NCBI RefSeq assembly: GCF_017893945.1
Contig: NZ_CP054257.1
Location: 1,550,001-1,614,000 of the forward strand
Direction of reading: 5' to 3'
DNA length: 64,000 bases
DNA from: Treponema parvum
GTDB taxonomy: Bacteria > Spirochaetota > Spirochaetia > Treponematales > Treponemataceae
The position numbers were made by a program, and so were the translations under genes. How positions within the stretch are numbered: the first letter of the stretch is position 1; every line of letters begins with the position of its first letter. The notes beneath the pieces were generated by a model. That model saw only the letters and a program-made list of their open reading frames with translations, was not told the origin of the DNA and ran no database searches. Positions 35,055 through 43,392 of the stretch are shown here, one piece after another.

Positions 35055-35082
35055 ATTTTTTCGAAAAAATTTTTTCGAAAAA

Positions 35083-35424
35083 TAAAAACAGATTTTATTT
35101 ATAGATGTTCCCTACACGTTTTCGTCAAGGACATCTTTCAATTTTAAGGGAAGCCGTTTATAGCCGGATGAACTCAACTTTTGCATGAGTTATGATTGAT
35201 CTTCTCTTATCGTCGGAAACCTTATAAGTAAATGCACGGTAAGATCTTTTAGCGACTATAAAGGCGGGCGTAAATTTCAGCAAAACATTGCAATACGCAC
35301 TGTGTGAAAAATTAAATCTTGTAAAACATATCGTTATACCGCTCTATCCGGTTGCTTTATTTGTGTAAATGCGACACTGATGATATAGCAGACACTTTTA
35401 TTTCATAAGGAACTCAGCCGGATA
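35083..35424. other. Intergenic stretch with no recognised gene
   Basis: About 340 AT-rich bases between the ABC/ulaG promoter and the tmRNA terminator. No open frame with family resemblance is seen. The only structure noticed is AACTCA...TGAGTT near 35171-35191. Confidence 0.5.
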
Positions 35425-35450
35425 ACAAAAAAAGCCGCTTTTTGCGGCTT
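35425..35450 (-). terminator. Intrinsic terminator of ssrA
   Basis: On the minus strand, directly after the CCA end, AAAGCCGC pairs with GCGGCTTT around an A-rich loop and is followed by a run of T. A classic terminator for the tmRNA. Confidence 0.85.
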
Positions 35451-35805
35451 TGGAGATGGGGGGAATTGAACCCCCGTCCGAATACGTAAAACAAGTACCT
35501 CTACAAGTTTAGCGGTGCGAGGTGATTGTCGGGAAACGGTGGCAGCACCGCAAGCGTCGTTTCCGTATTTCGATTGTAAGTCCCGCATAAAGACCGAACA
35601 CATTATGCGGCAAGCCCCGATTTGTGACAGAAATCCCGAATGCTCGGAACAGCGCAAACAGGTTTCCGGCTCAAACGCAGCTTACGCGGCGAGAGCTAAC
35701 TGAGAATTGTCTTCTGCAGTTAATTTTTTTCGTCTGTTTAAAGGACAGGCGTAACCTTACTTGCAGCACAGACTCTCCCGTACCCGTCGAAACCGGTGCA
35801 TCCCC
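35451..35805 (-). ncRNA. ssrA: tmRNA (transfer-messenger RNA)
   Basis: A 355-nt RNA that rescues stalled ribosomes. The 5' end GGGGATG (35805-35799) pairs with CATCTCC before the encoded CCA (35451-35453), forming the acceptor stem with one G-U. The 5' part has GCACCGGTTTCGACGGG, and the 3' part has the T-arm GGACGGGGGTTCAATTCCCC, both hallmark tmRNA sequences. The tag frame (35717-35682) encodes AEDNSQLALAA then TAA; the LALAA end is the usual protease signal. It is preceded by a promoter at 35821-35849. Confidence 0.96.
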
Positions 35806-35820
35806 GGTTGTATATAAGAT

Positions 35821-35849
35821 AATATAATAAAAAAGCGGCAAAAAATCAA
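35821..35849 (-). promoter_or_regulatory. Promoter of ssrA
   Basis: On the minus strand TTGATT (35849-35844), 17 bases, TATATT (35826-35821), about 15 bases before the mature 5' end of the tmRNA. Confidence 0.7.
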
Positions 35850-36067
35850 GTCGGAAAATTTCGAGTAAAATTTCGAGTTTTGAAAATATCAGTTAATAAT
35901 GATATGCTTTCGGCGAGAACGTCGTTCGCTACGCTCACGGTGTATGCCGCGGTTGAGCTTTTAGAGCAGAATTCCGTATGTATAAAGCTCAAAACGGCAC
36001 GCAGCCGGAACCTCGCTTCCGCACAGTTTTGTACTACTCGCTATTCAATTTGACTTATCACAAAATT

Positions 36068-37399
36068 TCAGCGTATCTTACGAAGAAAGGCGTCCTTAAA
36101 TCCGTTAGCCTTGAATTTAGCCAATACAGTATTGTACTCGTCACGTTCAAGAGGGCCAACAAGCATTTGATTTGCGCCTCCGCTTGCTAGAGGAACCATT
36201 ACGAGCGGATAATTTCCTTTATAAGTATTTATAAGTTTTCTGATATTCTCCGGCTCCTTAAGCACTGAAATTTGCACATAGTATTTTCCACTTTTAAGAT
36301 CATTAAGGCTTGCCACCGTATAAGAAGCAAATTCTTCGGCGGAAACGGGAGCTGTCGGCTTTTGGGGATCCATGCCTTTAAAAGGCGCTTCATCCTGAGG
36401 TGTTTTTGCAAAAACATTTTCCGCAGAATCGTCTTTTTTGACGGATTCCGGCGCCTTACCATCGGGAGGATTTTCCGTAGAAGGAACTAAAACTATCGGA
36501 GCGTAGACTTCTCCCTGATCTTCTTCAGAGACGATAACGCTCACTTCAGGTTCTTCAAAAACCGCAGCTTCGGGAATTTCATCAGGATTGAACGGCTCTT
36601 CGGCGGCAATAGCTGGAGAAGGAATTTCATCGGCGATAAAAGGTTCTTCTGGTAAAGGTTCAACGGAAGATTCGGCCGCTTCAGGAACGGGTTCAGGCGT
36701 TTCAACCGTATCGGCGGCAAGCATATCGTTTTTGGCAGTGTCGGGCATTTCCGCGTCGCTTACGGCTTCTTCTTCAGCATCCGTATCCGCGTTTGCAACC
36801 AAAACGTCTTCCGTAAGAACTTTTTCTACAGGAGGGATTTCTTCCGTGGGAATTTCTTCGACTTCAATATCTTCTCCAATACTATCCTCACTATCTTCTC
36901 CGACAGGAATTTCTTCGGCGATCTTTTCATCTTCAACTGACTCGGGAATTTCAGCAATCGGCTCATCTTCGCCTATTGCTTCGGCGATGAGGATTTCACT
37001 CTCGGCTGCATCCGCAATCTTTTCACTTTCTCTGCGCGCGATGGTCGCAGTTCCGAAAACCTGCTCGTCCATTCCTCCGGTACGTTTGGTGAGTTTTACA
37101 AGATTGTTTGCATTTTTTTCGATTCCGAGTTCCGCTGCGGCTTCAGGAGACAAAAGGATGGCGACGCCCTCCGAAGGATCAAGTGAACCCAAAACAAGAA
37201 TGTCGGCAGATTTTCCGTTTACGGGATTAATTACGTTCACACTGTCGCCAGGCAGGTATCCTATCGTCTTACAAAAAAGTCCTGCAGGCAAAACATCCTT
37301 ATCCGCAACCACTGCGCGCCCGTCTACCGAAGGGCTAAAACCCATAAAAAACATTCCTGCCAGAAGCACGATAATTATGTGTATGAGTATTTTTTTCAT
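36068..37399 (-). CDS. Secreted acidic protein with C-terminal SPOR domain
   Basis: About 443 residues from ATG 37399 (GTGAGGAG ahead; an upstream GTG at 37411 lies inside that site). The signal peptide/anchor is KKILIHIIIVLLAGMFFMGF. Residues about 28-110 form a conserved globular domain (LPAGLFCKTIGYLPGDSVNV, SADILVLGSLDPSEGVAILL) that I cannot name with certainty; it resembles double-psi beta-barrel proteins. A long Glu/Pro/Ala-rich region (about 130-350) follows. The C-terminal 75 residues match a SPOR domain (GKYYVQISVLKEPENIRKLI, LVMVPLASGGANQMLVGPLE), which binds denuded septal peptidoglycan. A cell-wall role near division sites is inferred. Confidence 0.72.
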   Translation of the reverse strand: MKKILIHIIIVLLAGMFFMGFSPSVDGRAVVADKDVLPAGLFCKTIGYLPGDSVNVINPVNGKSADILVLGSLDPSEGVAILLSPEAAAELGIEKNANNLVKLTKRTGGMDEQVFGTATIARRESEKIADAAESEILIAEAIGEDEPIAEIPESVEDEKIAEEIPVGEDSEDSIGEDIEVEEIPTEEIPPVEKVLTEDVLVANADTDAEEEAVSDAEMPDTAKNDMLAADTVETPEPVPEAAESSVEPLPEEPFIADEIPSPAIAAEEPFNPDEIPEAAVFEEPEVSVIVSEEDQGEVYAPIVLVPSTENPPDGKAPESVKKDDSAENVFAKTPQDEAPFKGMDPQKPTAPVSAEEFASYTVASLNDLKSGKYYVQISVLKEPENIRKLINTYKGNYPLVMVPLASGGANQMLVGPLERDEYNTVLAKFKANGFKDAFLRKIR

Positions 37400-37407
37400 A
37401 TGGCTCC

Positions 37408-37926
37408 TCACTTTCCAGATCCTATTTTAATCTGCTTTGCAACGTCAACTGCAAAATCTTGTATTTCCATCTCATCAAGCCGTTTCGTCCGGGCGGATCC
37501 GATCGTCTTTACTCCGGAAGCGCTCCGCTTGTTTTGCGCAACTGAAACCAGTTCCCAGCCGATCTTTTTTAAAACCGGGCCGTTTTCAGGAAGTCCGTCT
37601 TTAACGAATCCGCCTTTTTCGTATTCAAGCGTAACCTTTGCGAAAAAATCCATATACCCTTGCGCCGCTTCGATAAGCACGCGATTTAACGCGTCTTCGT
37701 CTACATGGCTGTCCGCGCAAAGGATTACGGGAGCATCCGTCACTATATCCCCGTATTCGAAAAAACAGTCTACAAGATCCTGCGCAAAAATCCTTGTCGG
37801 CTCAAGGGTTTCATTCGCGTCCTCATATTGCTGTATCACCTGTATCACGACGGACAAGGCTGCAGCGCGTGCATGAAGTAAAAAAATGAGAATAGTAAAA
37901 GTTACTGTAATACGCTTTATATTCAT
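37408..37926 (-). CDS. Conserved secreted protein of unknown function
   Basis: A 172-residue protein with a signal peptide (NIKRITVTFTILIFLLHARAAA) and no motif I recognise. The mature part is acidic in the first half (QQYEDANETLEPTRIFAQDLVDC) and ends with a basic helix (SARTKRLDEMEIQDFAVDVAKQI). It precedes the SPOR-domain gene, overlapping its region by a few bases (37408 versus 37399), so the two secreted proteins are probably made together. No function is assigned. Confidence 0.55.
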   Translation of the reverse strand: MNIKRITVTFTILIFLLHARAAALSVVIQVIQQYEDANETLEPTRIFAQDLVDCFFEYGDIVTDAPVILCADSHVDEDALNRVLIEAAQGYMDFFAKVTLEYEKGGFVKDGLPENGPVLKKIGWELVSVAQNKRSASGVKTIGSARTKRLDEMEIQDFAVDVAKQIKIGSGK

Positions 37927-38032
37927 AATTTAAGTGCGAGGCCGGTCCATGAAATTTTGTCTTTAGCAAAACCGAACTCTTAATATATTTTCGGAAAAAT
38001 AAAGAAAACTGTTTAGCGCATATTTCAATTTA

Positions 38033-38061
38033 TTGCAGTTAAAATATCACTATGGTATATT
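38033..38061 (+). promoter_or_regulatory. Promoter of the dehydratase/aminotransferase/hydroxylase-like operon
   Basis: TTGCAG (38033-38038), 17 bases, TATATT (38056-38061), about 30 bases before ATG 38093. Confidence 0.6.
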
Positions 38062-38092
38062 TAATGCATAAAAATTATAAAGCAGGCACAGC

Positions 38093-39571
38093 ATGACAGA
38101 TCGTTCAAGCGGCAATTCGCGGCTGTACATAATAGGCGCGGGTTTTGCCGGTCAGATGATTGCAAACGATATAAAGCGCAAAAAGATATTCGGCCGAGTG
38201 GCGGCGTTTCTGGATGACGATAAGTCGCTCATAGGCACAGAGATAGACGGAATTCCTGTTCTAGGGCCTATAGACAATATGGCTTCTCTTTTGCGCTGCA
38301 GCCGCGACGACAAAGCGATCATTGCCATTCCGGCCGCTACCGTAGAAAGAATAAAAAATATCTATGAAATTCTCATAAAAAACGGATTCGGGAATATAAA
38401 AATCCTTCCGTCAGTAAGTCAGATCGTAGACGGATCAGCACACTTGGTTCAGGCGAGAGAGATCGATCCGCTCGATATTCTCGGAAGAACGCCCATAACT
38501 ATTCCGCTTTCAAAAAGTCTTTCCTACCTTCGCGGAAAACGGGTTCTCATCACCGGCGCGGGAGGTTCCATAGGCTCCGAACTTTCGCGGCAGCTCTTAT
38601 CAGGAGGAGCCGAAAGGCTTTATCTGTTCGGCCACGGTGAAAATTCCATATATCAGATAGACAGAGAATTGCGCCTTTTGCAGTCTGAAGGTGTAGGAGA
38701 AAAAGCGACGATCGTACCTATAATCGGCGACATGAAAGACAGAGAATACATAAGATACATAATAGCGCAAACTCGATGCGACGTCATTTTTCACTGCGCG
38801 GCGTATAAACATGTTCCGATGATGGAAGAAAATCCGGTTGCGGCAATAGAAAATAACGTGTTCGGAACAAAAAACTTGCTTGATTCAGCCATTGAAAACA
38901 AAGTTAACCGATTTGTGCTGATTTCCACGGACAAGGCCGTAAGCCCCGTTTCCGTTTACGGCTGTTCCAAGATGATTTGCGAAAAACTCGTATTCGAAGC
39001 GTCAAAAAAGGCCGCAAATAAGAGCGCGTTCATGTTCGTAAGATTCGGAAACGTTTTGGGATCCAGAGGATCGATTCTTCCGCTTTTTATGGAACAGATA
39101 AAAAACGGAGGTCCCGTGACCGTTACGGATCAGTCGATGGAACGTTTTTTTATGACCATTCCGGAAGCGTGTTCGTTAGTTTTGCAGACAGGCGGAGTCG
39201 GAGAAAACGGAGCGGCCTATCTGTTGGACATGGGCGAACCGGTAAAAATTCTCACGCTCGCACAACAGATCGTAAAATTCAGCGGTCTTGAGCCTTATAA
39301 AGATATAGACATAAAGATCATCGGCCCGCGGAAAGGCGAAAGAAACGTAGAACCTCTCTGGCTGGAAGAAGAAAGTCCGGTTCCCACAAAATACAAAAAG
39401 ATCCTTGAACTTAAAAACATAAACGGATTGACCGTTCCCGTTGAAAAATTACTGGAAGAGCTTTTGCCGATATGCGTGTACGACAAAAAAAACGCAAAAT
39501 TATATCGCAGCAAAGAAAAACTTACAGAAATTCTTTGCAATGCGATTCCGTCTTTAAAAGGAAAACTATGA
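38093..39571 (+). CDS. NDP-sugar 4,6-dehydratase/epimerase (FlaA1/CapD/PseB-like)
   Basis: A 492-residue enzyme. Residues about 8-130 are a CoA-binding-like Rossmann domain (SRLYIIGAGFAGQMIANDI). The SDR domain starts at VLITGAGGSIGSEL (residues 152-164). It continues with YKHVPMMEENPVAAIENNVFG, ISTDKAVSPVSVYGCSK (active-site Tyr/Lys) and FVRFGNVLGSRGSILPLF. Relatives such as WbpM/PglF have four extra N-terminal membrane spans, which are absent here, so this one should be soluble. The reaction is likely dehydration or epimerisation of UDP-GlcNAc. It overlaps the aminotransferase start as ATGA, so together they would make a 4-amino-deoxysugar nucleotide. Confidence 0.88.
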   Translation: MTDRSSGNSRLYIIGAGFAGQMIANDIKRKKIFGRVAAFLDDDKSLIGTEIDGIPVLGPIDNMASLLRCSRDDKAIIAIPAATVERIKNIYEILIKNGFGNIKILPSVSQIVDGSAHLVQAREIDPLDILGRTPITIPLSKSLSYLRGKRVLITGAGGSIGSELSRQLLSGGAERLYLFGHGENSIYQIDRELRLLQSEGVGEKATIVPIIGDMKDREYIRYIIAQTRCDVIFHCAAYKHVPMMEENPVAAIENNVFGTKNLLDSAIENKVNRFVLISTDKAVSPVSVYGCSKMICEKLVFEASKKAANKSAFMFVRFGNVLGSRGSILPLFMEQIKNGGPVTVTDQSMERFFMTIPEACSLVLQTGGVGENGAAYLLDMGEPVKILTLAQQIVKFSGLEPYKDIDIKIIGPRKGERNVEPLWLEEESPVPTKYKKILELKNINGLTVPVEKLLEELLPICVYDKKNAKLYRSKEKLTEILCNAIPSLKGKL

Positions 39572-40770
39572 TGGCCGATCAAAACAATCAAGTGGCATTT
39601 TCGCGCCCCTCGCTGGGCAAAGAAGAAGAAAACGCGGTTCTGAGCGTTATGAGATCGGGATGGCTCACTACGGGAAAATACGCTTTACAATTTGAAAACG
39701 ACTTTTCATCATTTTTAATGCAGAACGATGAAAACAAAGGCCGTGTCATCTCCCTTGCGGTAAACAGCAATACAAGCGGAATGATCCTAGCGATGGAAGC
39801 ATGCGGAGTCGGACAGGGAACGGCGATAATAACCACGCCTTACACCTTCGTGTCCACGGCAATGTGCGCCAGGCATTTGGGCGCGGACGTATATTTTGCA
39901 GACATTGAAAAAGATTCTTACAGCATAGATCCCGATAAAGTTGAAGAAATTCTTTTAAAAGACAAAGAACGTCGTATCCGCGCAATCGTTCCGGTGCACA
40001 TAGCCGGCAATGTCTGCAATATGAAAAAAATCATGCAGCTTGCAAAAAAATACAACGTAAGAGTCATAGAAGATGCGGCGCACTCCTTTCCGTCATATAC
40101 GAAAGAAGGATATGCCGGAACCATAGGCGACATAGGAGTGTTTTCCTTTTACGTAACAAAAACTATGACCACTGCCGAAGGCGGCATGGTAACTACGCGC
40201 GACGCGGAACTTGCAAAGCGGATGACCGTCATGCGGATGCACGGAATGGACAGGAGCGCATGGGACCGCTACACGTCGCCTAAGGCGTCTTGGGAATACG
40301 ACATAGTAGCACAAGGATATAAATTCAATCTTCCGGACATTCTTGCCGCGATCGGCATAGAACAGCTTAAAAAAGCTCAAAAATTTTATGAAAAGCGAAA
40401 AGAGATTGCAGAACTTTACAATGAAGCTTTTTCAAACCTTGATTTTATAAAACTTCCCCCTACAGGAGAAGGCAACGCATGGCACTTGTACCTTTTAAGG
40501 ATCCGCGCTCAAAAGCTTAAAATCGGGAGAGACGCATTTGCCAAAGAATTACAGAACAGGGGAATCGGGATTTCCGTACATTTTATTCCCCTATTTCATT
40601 TTACATATTGGAAAAATCTTTACGCTGATTTTACGGCGGAGAATTTTCCGAATGCGGAAAAACAGTATTCACAGACGATATCAATTCCGTTGTGGCCGAA
40701 AATGAGCGGAAGCGACATGCAAAAAGTTATAAATGCCGTAAAATCAATCGGAGAAAACTCACATGCTTAA
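39568..40770 (+). CDS. DegT/DnrJ/EryC1-family sugar aminotransferase
   Basis: A 400-residue PLP enzyme. It starts at ATG 39568 (AAAGGAAAACT upstream; ATGA overlap with the dehydratase), not at an in-frame ATG at 39472 inside the neighbour. Motifs are SRPSLGKEEENAVLSVMRSGWLTTG, ISLAVNSNTSGMILAMEACG, PVHIAGNVCNMKKI, VIEDAAHSF and FSFYVTKTMTTAEGGM (the PLP lysine), then FNLPDILAAIGIEQL. It transfers an amino group to a 4-keto sugar nucleotide, as in PseC or ArnB. Paired with the dehydratase it fits nonulosonate or aminosugar synthesis. The next gene overlaps by eight bases. Confidence 0.9.
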   Translation: MMADQNNQVAFSRPSLGKEEENAVLSVMRSGWLTTGKYALQFENDFSSFLMQNDENKGRVISLAVNSNTSGMILAMEACGVGQGTAIITTPYTFVSTAMCARHLGADVYFADIEKDSYSIDPDKVEEILLKDKERRIRAIVPVHIAGNVCNMKKIMQLAKKYNVRVIEDAAHSFPSYTKEGYAGTIGDIGVFSFYVTKTMTTAEGGMVTTRDAELAKRMTVMRMHGMDRSAWDRYTSPKASWEYDIVAQGYKFNLPDILAAIGIEQLKKAQKFYEKRKEIAELYNEAFSNLDFIKLPPTGEGNAWHLYLLRIRAQKLKIGRDAFAKELQNRGIGISVHFIPLFHFTYWKNLYADFTAENFPNAEKQYSQTISIPLWPKMSGSDMQKVINAVKSIGENSHA

Positions 40771-42904
40771 AAAAAAGACGGATAAAACAAAGGCGCCTCA
40801 TACGTCTGTTTCGGATGAATTTTACAGTGACATTGACCTGCCCGGCACGCTTTATGCGGCCGTCATCCGAAGCCCGATCGGCTCGGGGCTCTTCGCAGGG
40901 CTTGAAGCGCCTCAGCTGCCTGAAGGATACGGCATATTCACCGCAGAAGATATTCCGGGTGAAAAAAAAGTTAAAATCATGAATACACAAATACCCGTCT
41001 TTCCCGACGCGAGAATCCAATATTTCGGAGAACCTGTAGGCATAATAACAGGGCCGGATGAAAGGATTCTGTCGGAACTCAAAAAGCAAGTGCATGTGAT
41101 CATTCACGATGCGGACGCGGGAAAGGACGAAGCAAAGCTTTTAAAAGAAAAAGAGCTAAAAACGGGAATCGCATTAAAAAATCTTAAAGCCTTTGACGAG
41201 CTCTTTAGCCGAGCGGAAAAGAGCGTGAGCGGCAATTGGAATTCATCTCTTAAAATGCCTTCGTATTCCGAACCGGAAGGTATTTTTTGCCATATAAATA
41301 ACGGTATCCTAAGCATATGCACACCTACGAAGTGGATAAAAAATCTGAGAAACACTCTAGCATCGGTACTGAATTTCAGCCCTGAAAAAATTTCAATCAT
41401 AAAAACCGTCACTCAGCAATACACAAAAAACGGCAGCTGGAAAAATGCAATTATTTCAGCACAGGCGGCCTTGGCGGCCTTTAAGACGGGGAAACCCATA
41501 AAATTGTGTTTTTCCGAAGAAGAACAAAGCAAATTCATAGATCAGGGCTTACCGATCGAGATATCATATAAAACGGCCATAGACAAGGAAGGCAGAATCA
41601 GCGCTATGGACATTGCGATAAAAATAAGCGCAAGCGCGCAATGCATTTTTATCGATGAAATGATCGATATGCTTATGATCGCTTCGTGCGGTATTTACAA
41701 CATAAAAAATTTACGCATAAAGACGGAAGTATACGATTCAAAATTACCGCCTTCAACTCAAACCATAAACGATACCGCGTCTCAGGCTTTTTTTGCGCTG
41801 GAAAATCAAATGAACAATATAGCGGCCGTGATGGATATTCAGCCGCATGAGCTCCGCATAAAAAACATGTGTCCGGCCGGAAAAAAAAGCTTTATGCCGT
41901 TCAAACTCAATCTACCGGAAACTGAAAAAATTCTCGAATCTGTTATAAACGCTTCCGATTTTAAAAGAAAATTCGTCACTTACCGTATCGACTGTGAAGA
42001 AAGAATAAAATCTCAGGAATTTCAAAGATTCCCTCTGCGCGGAATCGGACTTGCTTCCGCTTTCAACGGATCGGGATCATTCGCACTCGGAGGCTTTTCA
42101 AACGACTACAAGATAGACGTAACATTGGAGAGCGACAGCACTCTAACGATCCATGCGCTGCCTCCATCACAAACCGTAACGGAAATTTGGAAAAAAACTG
42201 CGGCTGAAATTCTCGGACTTGACGTTTCAAATATCCGCATAAACAGCGTATTTGAAAACGATCTGGAACCTTCGTTACCTGAAAATGTTTACAGCAACCT
42301 AAGCGAAGTTACTCAACTCTTAAAAAAATGCTGTACGGCCATACAGAGCAAACGGTTCAGAAATCCCTTGCCGATATCGGTTTCAAGATCCGCTTCTTCC
42401 TCGCAAAAAAAACAATGGTACCCTGAAACCCTTACAGGACAGCCTTTCACCGGCAGCGCGTTTGCTTCGACGGCAGTGGAACTTGAATTGGACCCGTGCA
42501 CTTTTCAGTGTAAGCTTAAAGGAATATGGATAACGATAGATGCAGGCCAAATATTGCTCACAACGGCGGCGCAAAACAACGTTTATCTTGAAATAGACCG
42601 CGTTCTTTGTATGCTTTTTGAAAACGAAAAACTCGACTGCCCTAAAATATCGGTAAATTTTATCGATTCTCAGGACGATCCCAAGCAAGTACAAGGCTTG
42701 GTTCTCAATACACTGCCGGCGGCGTTTATGTCGGCGCTTTCGCAGGCGATGGCCCAGCAGATCAGCGTTTTGCCGATAGCGACGAATTATTTGTCTTTAA
42801 AAGAAAATTTTAAAATACGGGAAAATTTTGAAAAAGACGAAAACGCGCACAAAAATAATAAAACGGAACAAAAAATTCCTGAAACAGCGGAAGGAAAACA
42901 ATGA
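40763..42904 (+). CDS. Molybdenum-hydroxylase-like large subunit, cofactor motifs lost
   Basis: A 713-residue protein with the length order of xanthine dehydrogenase molybdopterin subunits: a small a/b domain first (DLPGTLYAAVIRSPIGSG, GYGIFTAEDIPGEKK, YFGEPVGIITG), then the large region. Familiar anchors remain in altered form (ALENQMNNIAAVMDIQPHELRIKNM, LPLRGIGLAS-like, TGSAFASTAVELELDPCTFQ). The GGGFGGK, RGFG, GQG and catalytic GE motifs are not seen where expected; they read TKNGSWKN, NDTASQ, PPSQTV and LVLNTLP. The ATG has GGAG nine bases upstream. The enzyme is probably not a working molybdoenzyme. Confidence 0.8.
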   Translation: MLKKKTDKTKAPHTSVSDEFYSDIDLPGTLYAAVIRSPIGSGLFAGLEAPQLPEGYGIFTAEDIPGEKKVKIMNTQIPVFPDARIQYFGEPVGIITGPDERILSELKKQVHVIIHDADAGKDEAKLLKEKELKTGIALKNLKAFDELFSRAEKSVSGNWNSSLKMPSYSEPEGIFCHINNGILSICTPTKWIKNLRNTLASVLNFSPEKISIIKTVTQQYTKNGSWKNAIISAQAALAAFKTGKPIKLCFSEEEQSKFIDQGLPIEISYKTAIDKEGRISAMDIAIKISASAQCIFIDEMIDMLMIASCGIYNIKNLRIKTEVYDSKLPPSTQTINDTASQAFFALENQMNNIAAVMDIQPHELRIKNMCPAGKKSFMPFKLNLPETEKILESVINASDFKRKFVTYRIDCEERIKSQEFQRFPLRGIGLASAFNGSGSFALGGFSNDYKIDVTLESDSTLTIHALPPSQTVTEIWKKTAAEILGLDVSNIRINSVFENDLEPSLPENVYSNLSEVTQLLKKCCTAIQSKRFRNPLPISVSRSASSSQKKQWYPETLTGQPFTGSAFASTAVELELDPCTFQCKLKGIWITIDAGQILLTTAAQNNVYLEIDRVLCMLFENEKLDCPKISVNFIDSQDDPKQVQGLVLNTLPAAFMSALSQAMAQQISVLPIATNYLSLKENFKIRENFEKDENAHKNNKTEQKIPETAEGKQ

Positions 42905-43392
42905 AATTACAGGTAAAATTAAACGGGCAGAACCAAGCGCTTGACGCTTCTCCCGATGCGTCGCTTGCGGAAGTTTTAAGAAGTCTTCACTTATTTTCAA
43001 TAAAAAAATCCGGGCAAAACGGAAGCGGAAGTTCCTGCACGATACTTTTAAACGGCAAGCCCGTTCCCGGCGACATAATACCCATAGCCGTACTGAAAAA
43101 CGCAAATATAGTTACGCTTGAGCATTTTATGCAGACAGAAGATTACAAGGATATAAAAGAAGGTTTTGAGCAGGAAGGAATAAACTTGTGCGGTTATTGC
43201 AACGCGGGAAAAATTTTTACGGCGTGGGACATAATTCAAACGTACAAGAGGCCTACTGCGGAAGAAATTGAGGCCGCCGTATCGGGGATGAGTTTTTGCT
43301 GCACAAACAAAAAAGCGTACATAACCGGCATAAGACGAGCAATATTGCTGAGAACAAAGCGAATAGGAAATATGAGAAATGGACGAAGATAA
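42901..43392 (+). CDS. [2Fe-2S] subunit-like protein of the hydroxylase complex, clusters degraded
   Basis: A 163-residue homologue of the small iron-sulfur subunit of xanthine dehydrogenase or CO dehydrogenase. The N-terminal plant-ferredoxin-like half should carry CX4CGXC...C; it reads SGQNGSGSSCTILLNGKPV, leaving a single Cys. The helical half keeps LCGYCNAGKIFTAWDII, but the second pair is FCCTNKKAYITGIRRAI instead of CRCTGY. At most the second cluster might survive. It starts in an ATGA overlap with the large subunit and overlaps the next gene by 14 bases. Confidence 0.82.
   Translation: MKLQVKLNGQNQALDASPDASLAEVLRSLHLFSIKKSGQNGSGSSCTILLNGKPVPGDIIPIAVLKNANIVTLEHFMQTEDYKDIKEGFEQEGINLCGYCNAGKIFTAWDIIQTYKRPTAEEIEAAVSGMSFCCTNKKAYITGIRRAILLRTKRIGNMRNGRR

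Noticed and set aside
35451..35520. A tRNA gene suggested by the T-arm and CCA end
   Set aside because: The acceptor stem pairs with a segment 350 bases away and a tag-coding frame lies between, so it is the tRNA-like end of the tmRNA.
35403..35827. Short open frames on both strands
   Set aside because: They lie across the tmRNA and its terminator and show no protein family resemblance.
36588..37430. A 280-residue Ser-rich plus-strand frame
   Set aside because: It is the antisense of the Glu/Pro-rich region of the SPOR protein, whose codons open the reverse frame.
39472..39567. Aminotransferase start inside the dehydratase gene
   Set aside because: The ATGA overlap at 39568 has a ribosome site and gives the family-typical N-terminus.
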